Assembly: GCF_039535475.1 (NCBI RefSeq)
Contig: NZ_BAAAXG010000007.1
Coordinates: forward strand, 6,813-70,812
Origin: Streptomyces showdoensis
GTDB lineage: Bacteria; Actinomycetota; Actinomycetes; Streptomycetales; Streptomycetaceae
Length of the DNA stretch: 64,000 nucleotides
Reading direction: 5' to 3'
Shown here: positions 7,733 to 15,826 of the stretch, in pieces
Numbering within the stretch: the first letter of the stretch is position 1
Layout of the letters: each line of letters begins with the position of its first letter
The notes under the pieces: generated by a model
Database searches by the model: none
Told to the model about the DNA's origin: nothing
What the model saw: the letters and a program-made list of their open reading frames with translations, nothing else
Translations under genes and position numbers: made by a program

Positions 7733-10492
7733 GTGGAGTTCCGCCTGCTCGGAACGGTGTCCATCGAGGCCGAGGCGGGTGAACTGCCCCTCGGCCCCGC
7801 CAAGCGGCGCAGCGTCCTCGCGGCCCTCCTGCTGCGCGCGAACGCCGTCGTCCCGGTGGACCGGCTGATCGACGCCGTCTGGGACGAGGTGCCGCCCGCC
7901 CGGGCCCGCACCGTCGTCCAGGGACACGTCTCGCGGCTGCGGGCCCTGTTCGAGCAGGGCGGTGCCGGCGAGTACGGGGTCGAGCTGGCCACCCACGGCC
8001 AGGCCTACGAGCTGCGGATGCCCGACCACCTCCTGGACGCGCACCGCTTCGAGGAGCTGGTCCAGCTCGCCGGGCACCAGAAGCACCCCGGGGACGCCGT
8101 CCTGATGCTGCGCGAGGCGCTCGCCCTGTGGAGGGGGCCCGCGCTCACCGGGGTGGTGGCGAGCGAACCGCTGCTGGTCGCCGCGCGGGCGCTGGAGGAG
8201 ACCCGGCTGGTCACCGTCGAGCAGCTGGCGGCGGCGTACGGGCGGCTCGGCGAGCACGTGAAGGCGGCGGCGCTGCTGCGCGCCGAGGCGGTGGCCAACC
8301 CGCTGCGCGAGTCCCTCGCGGCCGCCCTGATGCTGTCGCTGTACCGGGCCGGGCACCAGTCGGACGCCCTCGACTGCTACCACCGCACCCGGACCCAGCT
8401 CGCCGACGAACTGGGCGTGGACCCCGGCCCCGCGCTGCGGGCCGCGTACGAGGCCGTGCTGCGCGGGACCCCGCCGGCCGCGCCGCACACCGCGGGCGAG
8501 GCCCCCGTGGCGGGCGGGCCCCCCGAGTGGCCCGAGCCCGCGGGCGGCTCCGCCGCCGAGGCCGAGGCCCCGGCCCCCGCCCCTGCGCTGCCCGCGCCCG
8601 ACCTGCTGCCCCGCGCCCCGCGCGGCTTCCTGGGCCGCGCCCGGGAGCTGGCCGCCCTCGACACCGCCGTCGAGCGGGCCCGGGTCGCGCTGGTCACCGG
8701 CCCCGCCGGGGTCGGCAAGACCGCGCTCGCCCTGAACTGGGCGCACCGCCGGTCCGCCCACTACCCGGACGGGGTGCTCTACGCCGACCTGCGGGGCTTC
8801 AGCCCGGACGACGGGGTCGACAGCGCCGACGTGCTGCGGGAGTTCCTGCCCGCCCTCGGCGTGCCGCCGCGCCAGGTGCCGGAGTCGCCGACGGCCGCCG
8901 CCGCGCTGTACCGGTCCCTCACCGAGGACCGGGCGCTGCTCGTCGTCCTGGACAACGTGCGCAGCGCCGACCGGGCCCGCCCGCTGCTGCCCGCCGGTGC
9001 GCGGAGCGCGACCGTGGTCACCTCCCGGCTCCGGCTGGGGGGCCTGGTCGTGAGCGAGCTCGCCCGCCCGGTGCCGCTCGGCGTCCTCGGGCTCGACGAC
9101 GCGGCGGCGCTGCTCGCCGCCGCGGTCGGCGGGGACCGGGTGGACGCCGAGCCCGCGGCCGCCCGCCGGCTCGCCGCGCTCTGCGACGGGCTGCCGCTCG
9201 CGCTGCGGGTCACCGCCGCGCAGCTCGCCGCCCGCCCGCACTGGCGGCTGGCCGACCTGGCCGCCGAACTGGCCGACGAGCAGCGCCGCTTGTCCCTGCT
9301 CTCGGTGGACCACTCCGAGGGCTGCGACGGGCAGGGCGTGGCCGCCGCGCTCCGCCTCACCGTGCAGGGCCTGCCCGAGGAGGCCGCGCGGCTGTTCCGG
9401 CAGCTGGGCGTGGTGCCCGGCACGGACCTGGACCGGCACGCGGCGGCGGCGCTGCTCGACCGGACGCCCCCGGTCGCCGCGGAGGCCCTGGACCGCCTCT
9501 GCGACGCCCACCTGCTCACCGAGTACGCGCCCGGCCGGCACACCCTGCACGACCTGGTGCGGCTCTACGCCCGCGGCCTCGACGCCGACGGGGACGCCCT
9601 GCTGCGGCTGCTCGACCACTACACGCTCACCGCCATGGCCGCCGCCCGCGCCGCCGAGCCGGACGACCAGCCCTGCTGCGCGGTGCCGTCCAACGCCCGA
9701 CTGCCCAGGACCGCGGTGCAGTTCGCGGGGCGGGACGCGGCCCTGCTCTGGTACGCGGCCGAGCGCGACAACCTCGCTGCGGCCGTCGCGGCCGCCCGCG
9801 CGGCCGGGCACCACGACCGGGCCTGGCGGCTCGCCGTCCTCCAGTGGCCGTACATCCTCTGGCACAGCCACGACGGCTGGGTGCCGCTCCTGGAGGCGGC
9901 CGCCGACTCCGCCGCCCGGGAGAAGGACCCCGACGCCGAGTCCCGGGTGCGCGCCCTCCTCGGCTGGATCCTCACCCAGGAGAATCGTCTCTCCGAGGCC
10001 CTGGTGCACCTGCGCCTCGCGCCCTCGCTGGCCGCCCGCGCGGGCGAGCCCTCCAGCGAGGCCACCGCCCTGGTCAACCTGGCCGTCGCCCTCGACCGCT
10101 TCGGCGTGAGCGACGAGTCCCTCGCCCACACCGCGCGGGCGGCCGCCCTCGTCCGGGGCAGCGGGGACGTCATGACCGAGCTGCTGGCCCTGGAGCACCG
10201 GGGCCGCCAGCTGCTCTCCGTGGGCGACCCGGCCGGCGCCCTCGCCTGCGCCCGGGAGGGGCTCGCCCTGGACGGCGACACGGTCAACGGCCTGGTGGGC
10301 ATCCGGCACAGCATGCTGACCGCCACGGCGGGCGCGGCCCTGCTCGACCTGGGCCGGACCGAGGAGGCCGGTACGCTGCTCGTACGCGCCCGGGAACTGG
10401 GCCTCGCGCACGGCCACAAGGAGAGCGTGCAGCGGGTGGAGGCCCAACTGCGGCGGCTCGACGGGATCGCCGCGGCGGCGACCGAGCGTTAG
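7733..10492 (+). CDS. AfsR/SARP-family transcriptional regulator with NB-ARC and TPR regions
   Basis: Large SARP regulators activate secondary-metabolite or developmental genes. This 919-aa protein starts with an OmpR-type winged helix (residues 1-95, FRLLGTVSIEA... LPLGPAKRRSVLAALLL). The bacterial transcriptional activator domain follows (about 98-245, ending DELGVDPGPALRAAYEAVL) and then a Pro/Ala-rich linker. The NB-ARC/STAND ATPase has Walker A GPAGVGKTALAL near residue 323, LLVVLDNVRSADRARPLLP, and GLPLALRV. The C-terminal third is helical repeats of TPR type. The GTG start lies 8 bases after AAGGAGG. The gene sits between the phenazine and NLP genes and the CIS genes, all on the + strand, so any of them could be its target. 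About 120 bases with a large hairpin separate it from the LuxR gene. Confidence 0.92.
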   Translation: MEFRLLGTVSIEAEAGELPLGPAKRRSVLAALLLRANAVVPVDRLIDAVWDEVPPARARTVVQGHVSRLRALFEQGGAGEYGVELATHGQAYELRMPDHLLDAHRFEELVQLAGHQKHPGDAVLMLREALALWRGPALTGVVASEPLLVAARALEETRLVTVEQLAAAYGRLGEHVKAAALLRAEAVANPLRESLAAALMLSLYRAGHQSDALDCYHRTRTQLADELGVDPGPALRAAYEAVLRGTPPAAPHTAGEAPVAGGPPEWPEPAGGSAAEAEAPAPAPALPAPDLLPRAPRGFLGRARELAALDTAVERARVALVTGPAGVGKTALALNWAHRRSAHYPDGVLYADLRGFSPDDGVDSADVLREFLPALGVPPRQVPESPTAAAALYRSLTEDRALLVVLDNVRSADRARPLLPAGARSATVVTSRLRLGGLVVSELARPVPLGVLGLDDAAALLAAAVGGDRVDAEPAAARRLAALCDGLPLALRVTAAQLAARPHWRLADLAAELADEQRRLSLLSVDHSEGCDGQGVAAALRLTVQGLPEEAARLFRQLGVVPGTDLDRHAAAALLDRTPPVAAEALDRLCDAHLLTEYAPGRHTLHDLVRLYARGLDADGDALLRLLDHYTLTAMAAARAAEPDDQPCCAVPSNARLPRTAVQFAGRDAALLWYAAERDNLAAAVAAARAAGHHDRAWRLAVLQWPYILWHSHDGWVPLLEAAADSAAREKDPDAESRVRALLGWILTQENRLSEALVHLRLAPSLAARAGEPSSEATALVNLAVALDRFGVSDESLAHTARAAALVRGSGDVMTELLALEHRGRQLLSVGDPAGALACAREGLALDGDTVNGLVGIRHSMLTATAGAALLDLGRTEEAGTLLVRARELGLAHGHKESVQRVEAQLRRLDGIAAAATER

Positions 10493-10535
10493 CCGGGCGT
10501 TAGCCGGGCGGCAACGGGACGGCAGTGGCCCCCGT

Positions 10536-10591
10536 GAATGTGGTGGAGACCAATGAAACGGCCGGGCAACCGGCCGTCTACCAGCACATTC
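10536..10591 (+). promoter_or_regulatory. Structured RNA leader before the CIS LuxR regulator
   Basis: Two nested stems can form. The outer stem pairs gaatgtggtgg (10536-10546) with ccagcacattc (10581-10591) at 10 of 11 positions. The inner perfect 8-bp stem acggccgg/ccggccgt (10558-10565 / 10570-10577) closes a GCAA tetraloop. The outer arm ends one base before the purine-rich ribosome-site stretch of the LuxR gene (start 10617). It may terminate SARP read-through or control translation. Confidence 0.5.
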
Positions 10592-10616
10592 TTGGGGGAA
10601 GGGCAGGCATTCGGGC

Positions 10617-11273
10617 ATGCTCACCAAGCGCGTGGCAGTGACCGTCCACGCTTCCGATCCGCTCAGCCGGGCCGGTCTCATCAGCCATTTTCAGCATCAG
10701 CCGACGATCGAGGTGGTGCCCGAGCGGACCGCCGACGAGGCGGACCCGCCCTGCGGCACGCCCTCCGTCGCCGTGATGCTCGCGGACCGGATCGACGAAC
10801 CGGCCACGACCGAGCTGCGGCGCGTCCTGCGCGGCGGGGACCAGCGGGTCGTGCTCGTCGCCGGTGAACTGCGCGAGCCGGACCTGCTCACGGTCGTCGA
10901 GTACGGCGTGCGCGCGATCCTGTGGCGCCACCAGGCCACCGAGCAGCGGCTCGTCAACGCCGTGCACAGCGCGGCGCGCGGCGACGGCGAACTGCCCCCG
11001 GACCTGATCAGCCGCCTGCTCAACCAGGTGGGACGGCTCCAGCGGGCGACGAGCACCGCGTCCACGGGAACGGCGCCGCTGTTCGGGATGGCGCCGCGCG
11101 AGGTGGACGTCCTGCGGCTGCTCGCCGAGGGCCTCGACACCCGGCAGATCAGCGAGAAGCTCGCCTACTCCGAGCGGACCGTCAAGAACATCCTGCACGC
11201 GCTGATGACGCGTCTCCATCTCGCCAACCGGGCTCATGCCGTGGCGTACGCACTCCGCGAGGGCTACATCTGA
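10617..11273 (+). CDS. LuxR-family regulator with degenerate receiver domain (CIS locus)
   Basis: This 218-aa protein has a receiver-like N-terminal half (VAVTVHASDPLSRAGLISHF, then VLVAGELREPDLLTVVEYGVRAILWR). Its C-terminal LuxR/NarL helix-turn-helix has PREVDVLRLLAEGLDTRQI, SEKLAYSERTVKNILHALM and RLHLANRAHAVAYAL. The receiver lacks a clear phospho-accepting aspartate at the expected strand end (VAVMLADRIDEP), so phosphorylation control is doubtful. Its TGA overlaps the ATG of the next CIS gene, so it is the first gene of a CIS sub-operon and a likely regulator of it. The start follows a GGGGGAAGG stretch that immediately abuts a predicted leader hairpin. Confidence 0.85.
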   Translation: MLTKRVAVTVHASDPLSRAGLISHFQHQPTIEVVPERTADEADPPCGTPSVAVMLADRIDEPATTELRRVLRGGDQRVVLVAGELREPDLLTVVEYGVRAILWRHQATEQRLVNAVHSAARGDGELPPDLISRLLNQVGRLQRATSTASTGTAPLFGMAPREVDVLRLLAEGLDTRQISEKLAYSERTVKNILHALMTRLHLANRAHAVAYALREGYI

Positions 11274-11893
11274 TGATCCACGAGATCGACGAGGCGCTGA
11301 GCCGTCTCCTGGCCCCCGCCGTGTCCGGGGACGTCTCCTTCGACCCGCCCACCCGCGACTGGGCGGCCCGGCGGACCGCGCCGACCCTCAACGCGTACCT
11401 GTTCGACATACGGGAGGACGTGGCCCGCCGCGAACGCGGCGCGTACGCGGAGCGCGACGCCCGCGGGGCCGTGGTGCGCCGCCGTCAGCCGCGCCGCTGG
11501 TTCCGCCTGTCCTACCTGGTGACCGCGTGGACCTCCCGGCCGGAGGACGAGCACCGGCTGCTGTCGAGTGCCCTGGCGCTGCTGCTGCCGCACGAGGCGC
11601 TGCCGGAGGACGCGGTGCCGGAGGTGCTGCGCGGAGCGGCCGGCACCCCGGCGCTGCCGCTGACCGTGGCCGTGCCGCCCGCCGAGTCCCGCTCCCTCGC
11701 GGACATCTGGTCGGCGCTCGGCGGGGAGCTCAAGCCCTCGCTCGACGTGGTGATCACCACTCCGTTCCCGGTCGTCCCGGTGTACGACGTGGCGCCGCCG
11801 GTCACCGAGGTGCAGATCACCACGCGCGGGACCGACGGGGTGCCGTCGGACTCCGCGCCCCGGGTGATCCGGCGGACGGAGTACCTGCCGTGA
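11273..11893 (+). CDS. cis16: CIS cap/terminator protein, Pvc16 N-terminal (DUF4255) family
   Basis: Proteins of this family end the sheath-tube at its distal tip in phage-like contractile injection systems (Afp16/Pvc16). The 206-aa product shows the expected start IHEIDEALSRLLAPAV, the strand TAPTLNAYLFDIREDVARRE, WFRLSYLVTAWTSRPEDEHRLLSSALALLLPH, and the late WSALGGELKPSLDVVITTPF. It lacks extra C-terminal domains. The start overlaps the LuxR stop by one base, and its stop overlaps the GTG of the ATPase gene (GTGA), so three genes are translated as a coupled unit. Confidence 0.85.
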   Translation: MIHEIDEALSRLLAPAVSGDVSFDPPTRDWAARRTAPTLNAYLFDIREDVARRERGAYAERDARGAVVRRRQPRRWFRLSYLVTAWTSRPEDEHRLLSSALALLLPHEALPEDAVPEVLRGAAGTPALPLTVAVPPAESRSLADIWSALGGELKPSLDVVITTPFPVVPVYDVAPPVTEVQITTRGTDGVPSDSAPRVIRRTEYLP

Positions 11894-13923
11894 GCGGTTC
11901 CGACCTGACGGCGCGACTGGCGGCCCTGCGGGACCGGGTGGTGGGCGTGGTGGAGAGCCGCGCCGCCGAGGACCCGACGGCCGGCGATCCGCTGCGCGGG
12001 ATGTACGTGACGCCGGAGACCGCCCTCCGGTCGGCGGCGCGGCCCCTGGCCGAGTACGGCGCGGAGTGGGCCCCGGACCCGGCCGGCCCGGGGGACGCCG
12101 GGGGTGGGCCGGACCCCGCGGGGTCCGACCGGCTCGGGAGGCTCGCGCGGGCCTTCGGGCTCGGCCCGCTGGACGCGCACATCCTGCTCACCGCCCTCGC
12201 ACCCGACGTGGACCGGGCGTTCGAGCCGCTCTTCGGCTACCTCAACGACGACGTCGGCCGGCGGCGGGCCACGGTGGGGCTCGCCCTCGGGCTCGCGGGC
12301 ACGGGACCCCACGAGGCCGCCGCCCGCGACCGCTTCCATCCCTCCGCCCCGCTGTGCTCCGGCGGCCTGCTGGTCGTCGAGGACGAGGACCGTCCGCTGC
12401 CCGGCCGCGCGCTGCGGGTGCCGGAGCGGGTGGTGGCGCACCTGCTCGGCGACGACGGGCGGCTGGACGCGGGGCTGCCGGGTGCCGGGGTGGAGCTGCT
12501 GCCGCCCTCACCGGACGAGCCGGCCGTGGCGTCCGAGGCCCTGGCGGAGCTCGCCGAGCGGATCCGGGCCGCCGCTCCCGTCACCGTCCACCTGCGCGAG
12601 CGGACCCCCGGGACCGCCGCCGACGCGGTAGCGGAGGCCCTGTGCGCCGCCGGGCGGCCGGTGCTGCGGATGCGCGCCGGAACCGGTGAGGCCGGCGCCG
12701 GGGTGGCGTCCGCCCTGCTGCGGGAGGCCCGGCTGCGGGGCGCGGCGGTCGTGGTCGAGCCGCTGCCTCGGGAGGCCGGTCCGCTGGTGCGCGCCCTGGC
12801 GGCGCCGGACGTGACCGTCGTCCTCGCGGGCACGGACGCCCCCGATCCGCGCTGGGCCCCGCCGGTGGAGCTGATCGCCCTGGAGGCGCCCGGGGACTCG
12901 GCGGGCTCCGCCGAGCTGTGGCGCCGGGCGCTCGGCCCCGGGGAGCCCGGCTTCGACCTGTCCGAGGCGGTCGCCCCGTACCGGCTCGGCGGCGGCCGGA
13001 TCCGCCGGGCGGCCCGTTCGGCCCTGGCCCTCGCCGCGTTCGAGGGGACGGAGCTGACGGCCGCGCACGTGCAGCGCGGGGCGCGGCTGATGTCGGCGCC
13101 GCTGCTCGACAGCCACGCCCGACGGGTCCGGCCGGCGGTCGGCTTCGCCGATCTCGTGCTGCCCGAGGAGCCGCTGCGGCTGCTGCACGAGCTGACCGGC
13201 CGGGCCCGGCACCGGGACCGGGTGCTCGGCGACTGGCGGCTGCGCACGGGCGGCGGCCGCGGCCGGGGCGTCGTGGCCCTGTTCGCCGGGGAGTCCGGCA
13301 CCGGCAAGACGCTGGGCGCGGAGGTCGTCGCGGGCGAACTCGGCCTGGACCTCTACGTGGTGGACCTGTCCTCGGTCGTCGACAAGTACGTGGGCGAGAC
13401 CGAGAAGAACCTGGAGCGGATCTTCGCGGAGGTCGACCGCACCGACTGCGTGCTGCTCTTCGACGAGGCGGACGCGGTCTTCGGCAAGCGCTCCGAGGTG
13501 CGCAGCTCGCACGACCGGTACGCGAACCTGGAGAGCGCCTATCTGCTCCAGCGGCTGGAGGCCTTCGACGGGATCGCCGTCCTGACCACCAATCTGCGGG
13601 CCAACATCGACGAGGCGTTCACCCGCCGGCTCGACCTGGTCGTGGACTTCCCGTTCCCGGACCCGGAGCAGCGCCTCTCCCTGTGGCGGGCGTGCCTGGC
13701 GGGCGCGCCGCAGGCGGACGACCTGCCGGAGGCCGTCACCGGCTGCGCGAAGGACTTCGAGCTGGCCGGCGGTGCGATCAGGTCGGCCGCGGTGACCGCC
13801 GGATATCTGGCGGCGGGCCGTGGCGGGCCGGTGACCGGGGAGGACGTACGGGCGGGGGCCCGGCGCGAGTACCAGAAGGCGGGCCGGCTGCTGCCGGACG
13901 CCGGGGTGCCCTGGGCCCCGTAG
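11890..13923 (+). CDS. cis15: AAA+ ATPase of the contractile injection system (Cis15/Afp15-like)
   Basis: Every CIS locus encodes an AAA+ ATPase thought to aid assembly or release of particles. This 677-aa protein has a divergent N-terminal half (residues 1-430) including a helical region DAHILLTALAPDVDRAFEPLFGYLNDDV, also seen in Streptomyces CIS ATPases. A single complete AAA module follows: Walker A GESGTGKT (about 467-474), Walker B CVLLFDEADAVFG (about 520-532), sensor ITTN-like VLTTNLR, arginine finger region EAFTRRLDLVVDFPFPD, and a lid domain. A first nucleotide-binding fold may have degenerated in the N-terminal half. The GTG start overlaps the preceding stop. A hairpin separates it from the convergent membrane-protein gene. 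Confidence 0.9.
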   Translation: MSGSDLTARLAALRDRVVGVVESRAAEDPTAGDPLRGMYVTPETALRSAARPLAEYGAEWAPDPAGPGDAGGGPDPAGSDRLGRLARAFGLGPLDAHILLTALAPDVDRAFEPLFGYLNDDVGRRRATVGLALGLAGTGPHEAAARDRFHPSAPLCSGGLLVVEDEDRPLPGRALRVPERVVAHLLGDDGRLDAGLPGAGVELLPPSPDEPAVASEALAELAERIRAAAPVTVHLRERTPGTAADAVAEALCAAGRPVLRMRAGTGEAGAGVASALLREARLRGAAVVVEPLPREAGPLVRALAAPDVTVVLAGTDAPDPRWAPPVELIALEAPGDSAGSAELWRRALGPGEPGFDLSEAVAPYRLGGGRIRRAARSALALAAFEGTELTAAHVQRGARLMSAPLLDSHARRVRPAVGFADLVLPEEPLRLLHELTGRARHRDRVLGDWRLRTGGGRGRGVVALFAGESGTGKTLGAEVVAGELGLDLYVVDLSSVVDKYVGETEKNLERIFAEVDRTDCVLLFDEADAVFGKRSEVRSSHDRYANLESAYLLQRLEAFDGIAVLTTNLRANIDEAFTRRLDLVVDFPFPDPEQRLSLWRACLAGAPQADDLPEAVTGCAKDFELAGGAIRSAAVTAGYLAAGRGGPVTGEDVRAGARREYQKAGRLLPDAGVPWAP

Positions 13924-13948
13924 GCCCTGCCTTTCGGAAGGGGGAGAA

Positions 13949-13979
13949 GAGGCCCGCCGGCGGGGGACGGGCGGGCCTC
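13949..13979. terminator. Bidirectional terminator between convergent CIS genes
   Basis: gaggcccgcc (13949-13958) pairs with ggcgggcctc (13970-13979) over 10 bp with an 11-base loop. It lies in the 65 bases between the ATPase stop and the convergent gene. Confidence 0.7.
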
Positions 13980-13988
13980 CTCGGTCGG

Positions 13989-15593
13989 TCAGCCGCGCCA
14001 GACGACGCCGCCGCCGAGCATGGTGCGGATGGTGTTCCAGTCGGCGGTGCCGGTCACCTGGAGCCCCATCGCGGCCTGGTAGTCGCGGATGTGCGCGGCC
14101 ACGTTGTCGCTGTACCGGCTGGCCGGGCCCGGGACGGAGTTGTCGCGGAAGTACGTGATGCCGAGGCCGGCGTTGGTCCGGGCGACGTCCATGTCATGGG
14201 CGTCGAAGGTCCCGTTCATGGCCCAGTAGAAGGCGGCCATGAGGCGGGTGGTCTCCCAGCTGCTGCCGCCCTTCTTGACCATGTCGGGCGTGACCCCCTG
14301 CATCCACAGCGAGGTGAGGGTGGCCGGGCCCAGCATCCCCTCCTTCTCCGTGTCGAGGATCCTGGTGGGGTTCTTGCCGCTGTTGTCGACGGCGTGCTGG
14401 TAGCAGACGAGCGAGGCCCGGGTCGTCGCGTCGATCACGCCCCGGGTGAAGCCGCCGCGGGGGCTGCAGCCGTTCTTGAGCGCGACCAGGCGTTCCTGGG
14501 CGAACTCCACCACGACGTCCTTCTGGTAGCCGGGGCCCCAGGGCGGGCCGGTCTTCGCGGCCGGCGGCGGCACGTTGGGCCGCTGCGCGGAGCCGCCGCC
14601 CTGGTCGCCACCGCCACCGGTGCTCCCGCCACCGCCGCCGCCCGAGCCGCCGCCGTCGCCGGGCGGCGGCGGGGCACCGCCGGTGTCGGGGTCGCCGCCG
14701 TCGAGGGGCGGCGGGGACGCACCGCCGGGGCCGGTGCCCGCGTCGTCCCCGGAGCCGGGGGGCGGGGGCGGCGCGGTCGGCAGGTTCTTCCCGTCGCCCT
14801 GCTGGACCGGGTCGGGGGCGCCGGCGGCCAGCAGTTCCTTGGCGGAGCTGCCGATCTTCGGCGAGAAGCCGAACCACAGCACCGCGAAGGCGATGACCGC
14901 CGCGGTGAGCAGTCCGCCGACCGACATCAGCCAGGCCCCGATGACCGGGCGCTGGACGAAACTGCCCTCCAGGTCCTGGCCGGTGTCGTCACCCGACCTG
15001 CGCAGCGCGAGCGTGAAGCGGTGGGTCTGCTCGCCGCCGGTCCACCGGATGTCCCGCGGGCGCAGGGTCAGTTCGGCGAAGGCGGCCCGGCCCGGGTCGA
15101 TGCGCACGGCGTTCGGCGCCAGGTCGAACTCGAGGGCGTCGGTCTCGTCGCGGGCCACCAGGGAGGCGGTGACGGGCGTGTTGCCGAGGTTGTCGACGGC
15201 GGCCCGGGCCCGGCCCCGGAAGCGGCCCCGCAGCGCGGGCGGCAGGAGCTCGGCCCGCACCTCGGTGAAGGGGGCGATGGTGAGCTGCCCCTCGACGACG
15301 TCGCGTACGGCGGCGTTCTCCCGCGGCTCGACCCGCACGCCGTAGGCGGCGGGGCCGGCCTCGGCGTCCGGGGTGCGCGGCGGCGCGAACGAGATCTCCG
15401 CGGTCCCCTCCGCGCCCGGGTAGAGGCGCAGCACATCGGGTTCGACGCGGCCCCAGCCCGCGGGCCTGCCGACGAGGGAAAGCCGGTACTCCTCGACGGT
15501 GTCGCCGGTGTTCCGCACCCGCAGCCGGGCGGTGGCCCGGGAACCGGGCTCGACGGCCACGGCGGCCGGGTCCAGAGAGGTCCAGATGGTCAT
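13989..15593 (-). CDS. CIS-associated membrane protein: Ig-like region, TM helix, Gly/Pro linker, PG-binding-like C-terminus
   Basis: The 534-aa protein has no signal peptide. Residues 1-210 are two beta-sandwich-like segments (TARLRVRNTGDTVEEYRLSL; RARAAVDNLGNTPVTASLV) of the kind found in bacterial Ig-like domains. One transmembrane helix follows at about 218-242 (WLMSVGGLLTAAVIAFAVLW), then about 90 residues of Gly/Pro/Asp-rich linker. The C-terminal 150 residues contain IRDYQAAMGLQVTGTADW, resembling a peptidoglycan-binding repeat. Without a signal peptide and with one helix, the Ig-like part would be cytoplasmic and the C-terminal part outside, facing the cell wall. The gene is divergent from the sheath operon and convergent with the ATPase gene. 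It could tether injection particles to membrane and wall, which is inference. Confidence 0.75.
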   Translation of the reverse strand: MTIWTSLDPAAVAVEPGSRATARLRVRNTGDTVEEYRLSLVGRPAGWGRVEPDVLRLYPGAEGTAEISFAPPRTPDAEAGPAAYGVRVEPRENAAVRDVVEGQLTIAPFTEVRAELLPPALRGRFRGRARAAVDNLGNTPVTASLVARDETDALEFDLAPNAVRIDPGRAAFAELTLRPRDIRWTGGEQTHRFTLALRRSGDDTGQDLEGSFVQRPVIGAWLMSVGGLLTAAVIAFAVLWFGFSPKIGSSAKELLAAGAPDPVQQGDGKNLPTAPPPPPGSGDDAGTGPGGASPPPLDGGDPDTGGAPPPPGDGGGSGGGGGGSTGGGGDQGGGSAQRPNVPPPAAKTGPPWGPGYQKDVVVEFAQERLVALKNGCSPRGGFTRGVIDATTRASLVCYQHAVDNSGKNPTRILDTEKEGMLGPATLTSLWMQGVTPDMVKKGGSSWETTRLMAAFYWAMNGTFDAHDMDVARTNAGLGITYFRDNSVPGPASRYSDNVAAHIRDYQAAMGLQVTGTADWNTIRTMLGGGVVWRG

Positions 15594-15702
15594 GGGCGGC
15601 AGGCTACGTGCGGGCGGGCGGCCCGGGCGTGTCCGAAGGTCCCGGTGCGGGGGCAGGCCGGGCTGCCCTTCCGTACGGCCTGCCCTTCCGGGTGTCCGCT
15701 GA

Positions 15703-15718
15703 GGCAGCGATCGCTGCC
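15703..15718. promoter_or_regulatory. Perfect 16-bp palindrome in the sheath promoter region
   Basis: GGCAGCGATCGCTGCC lies in the 233-bp divergent region between the membrane-protein gene and the sheath gene, about 110 bases before each start. It may be an operator for both directions. It contains a CGATCG core and no obvious match to a known Streptomyces box. Confidence 0.4.
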
Positions 15719-15826
15719 CTCGGCGCCGCCCGTTCGTCCACGCGCCGGGGCACGGGGGCGGGAGAGAGTCGGAAGCGTCACCGCCCCTTTCCCGTCCTCC
15801 GTACCCTCCGAGGAGCGCTCGTACCC

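Noticed and set aside
8128..10503. A 791-codon + strand frame inside the SARP gene
   Set aside because: It is an alternative frame of the SARP coding sequence, rich in Arg, Ala and Gly with no motif.
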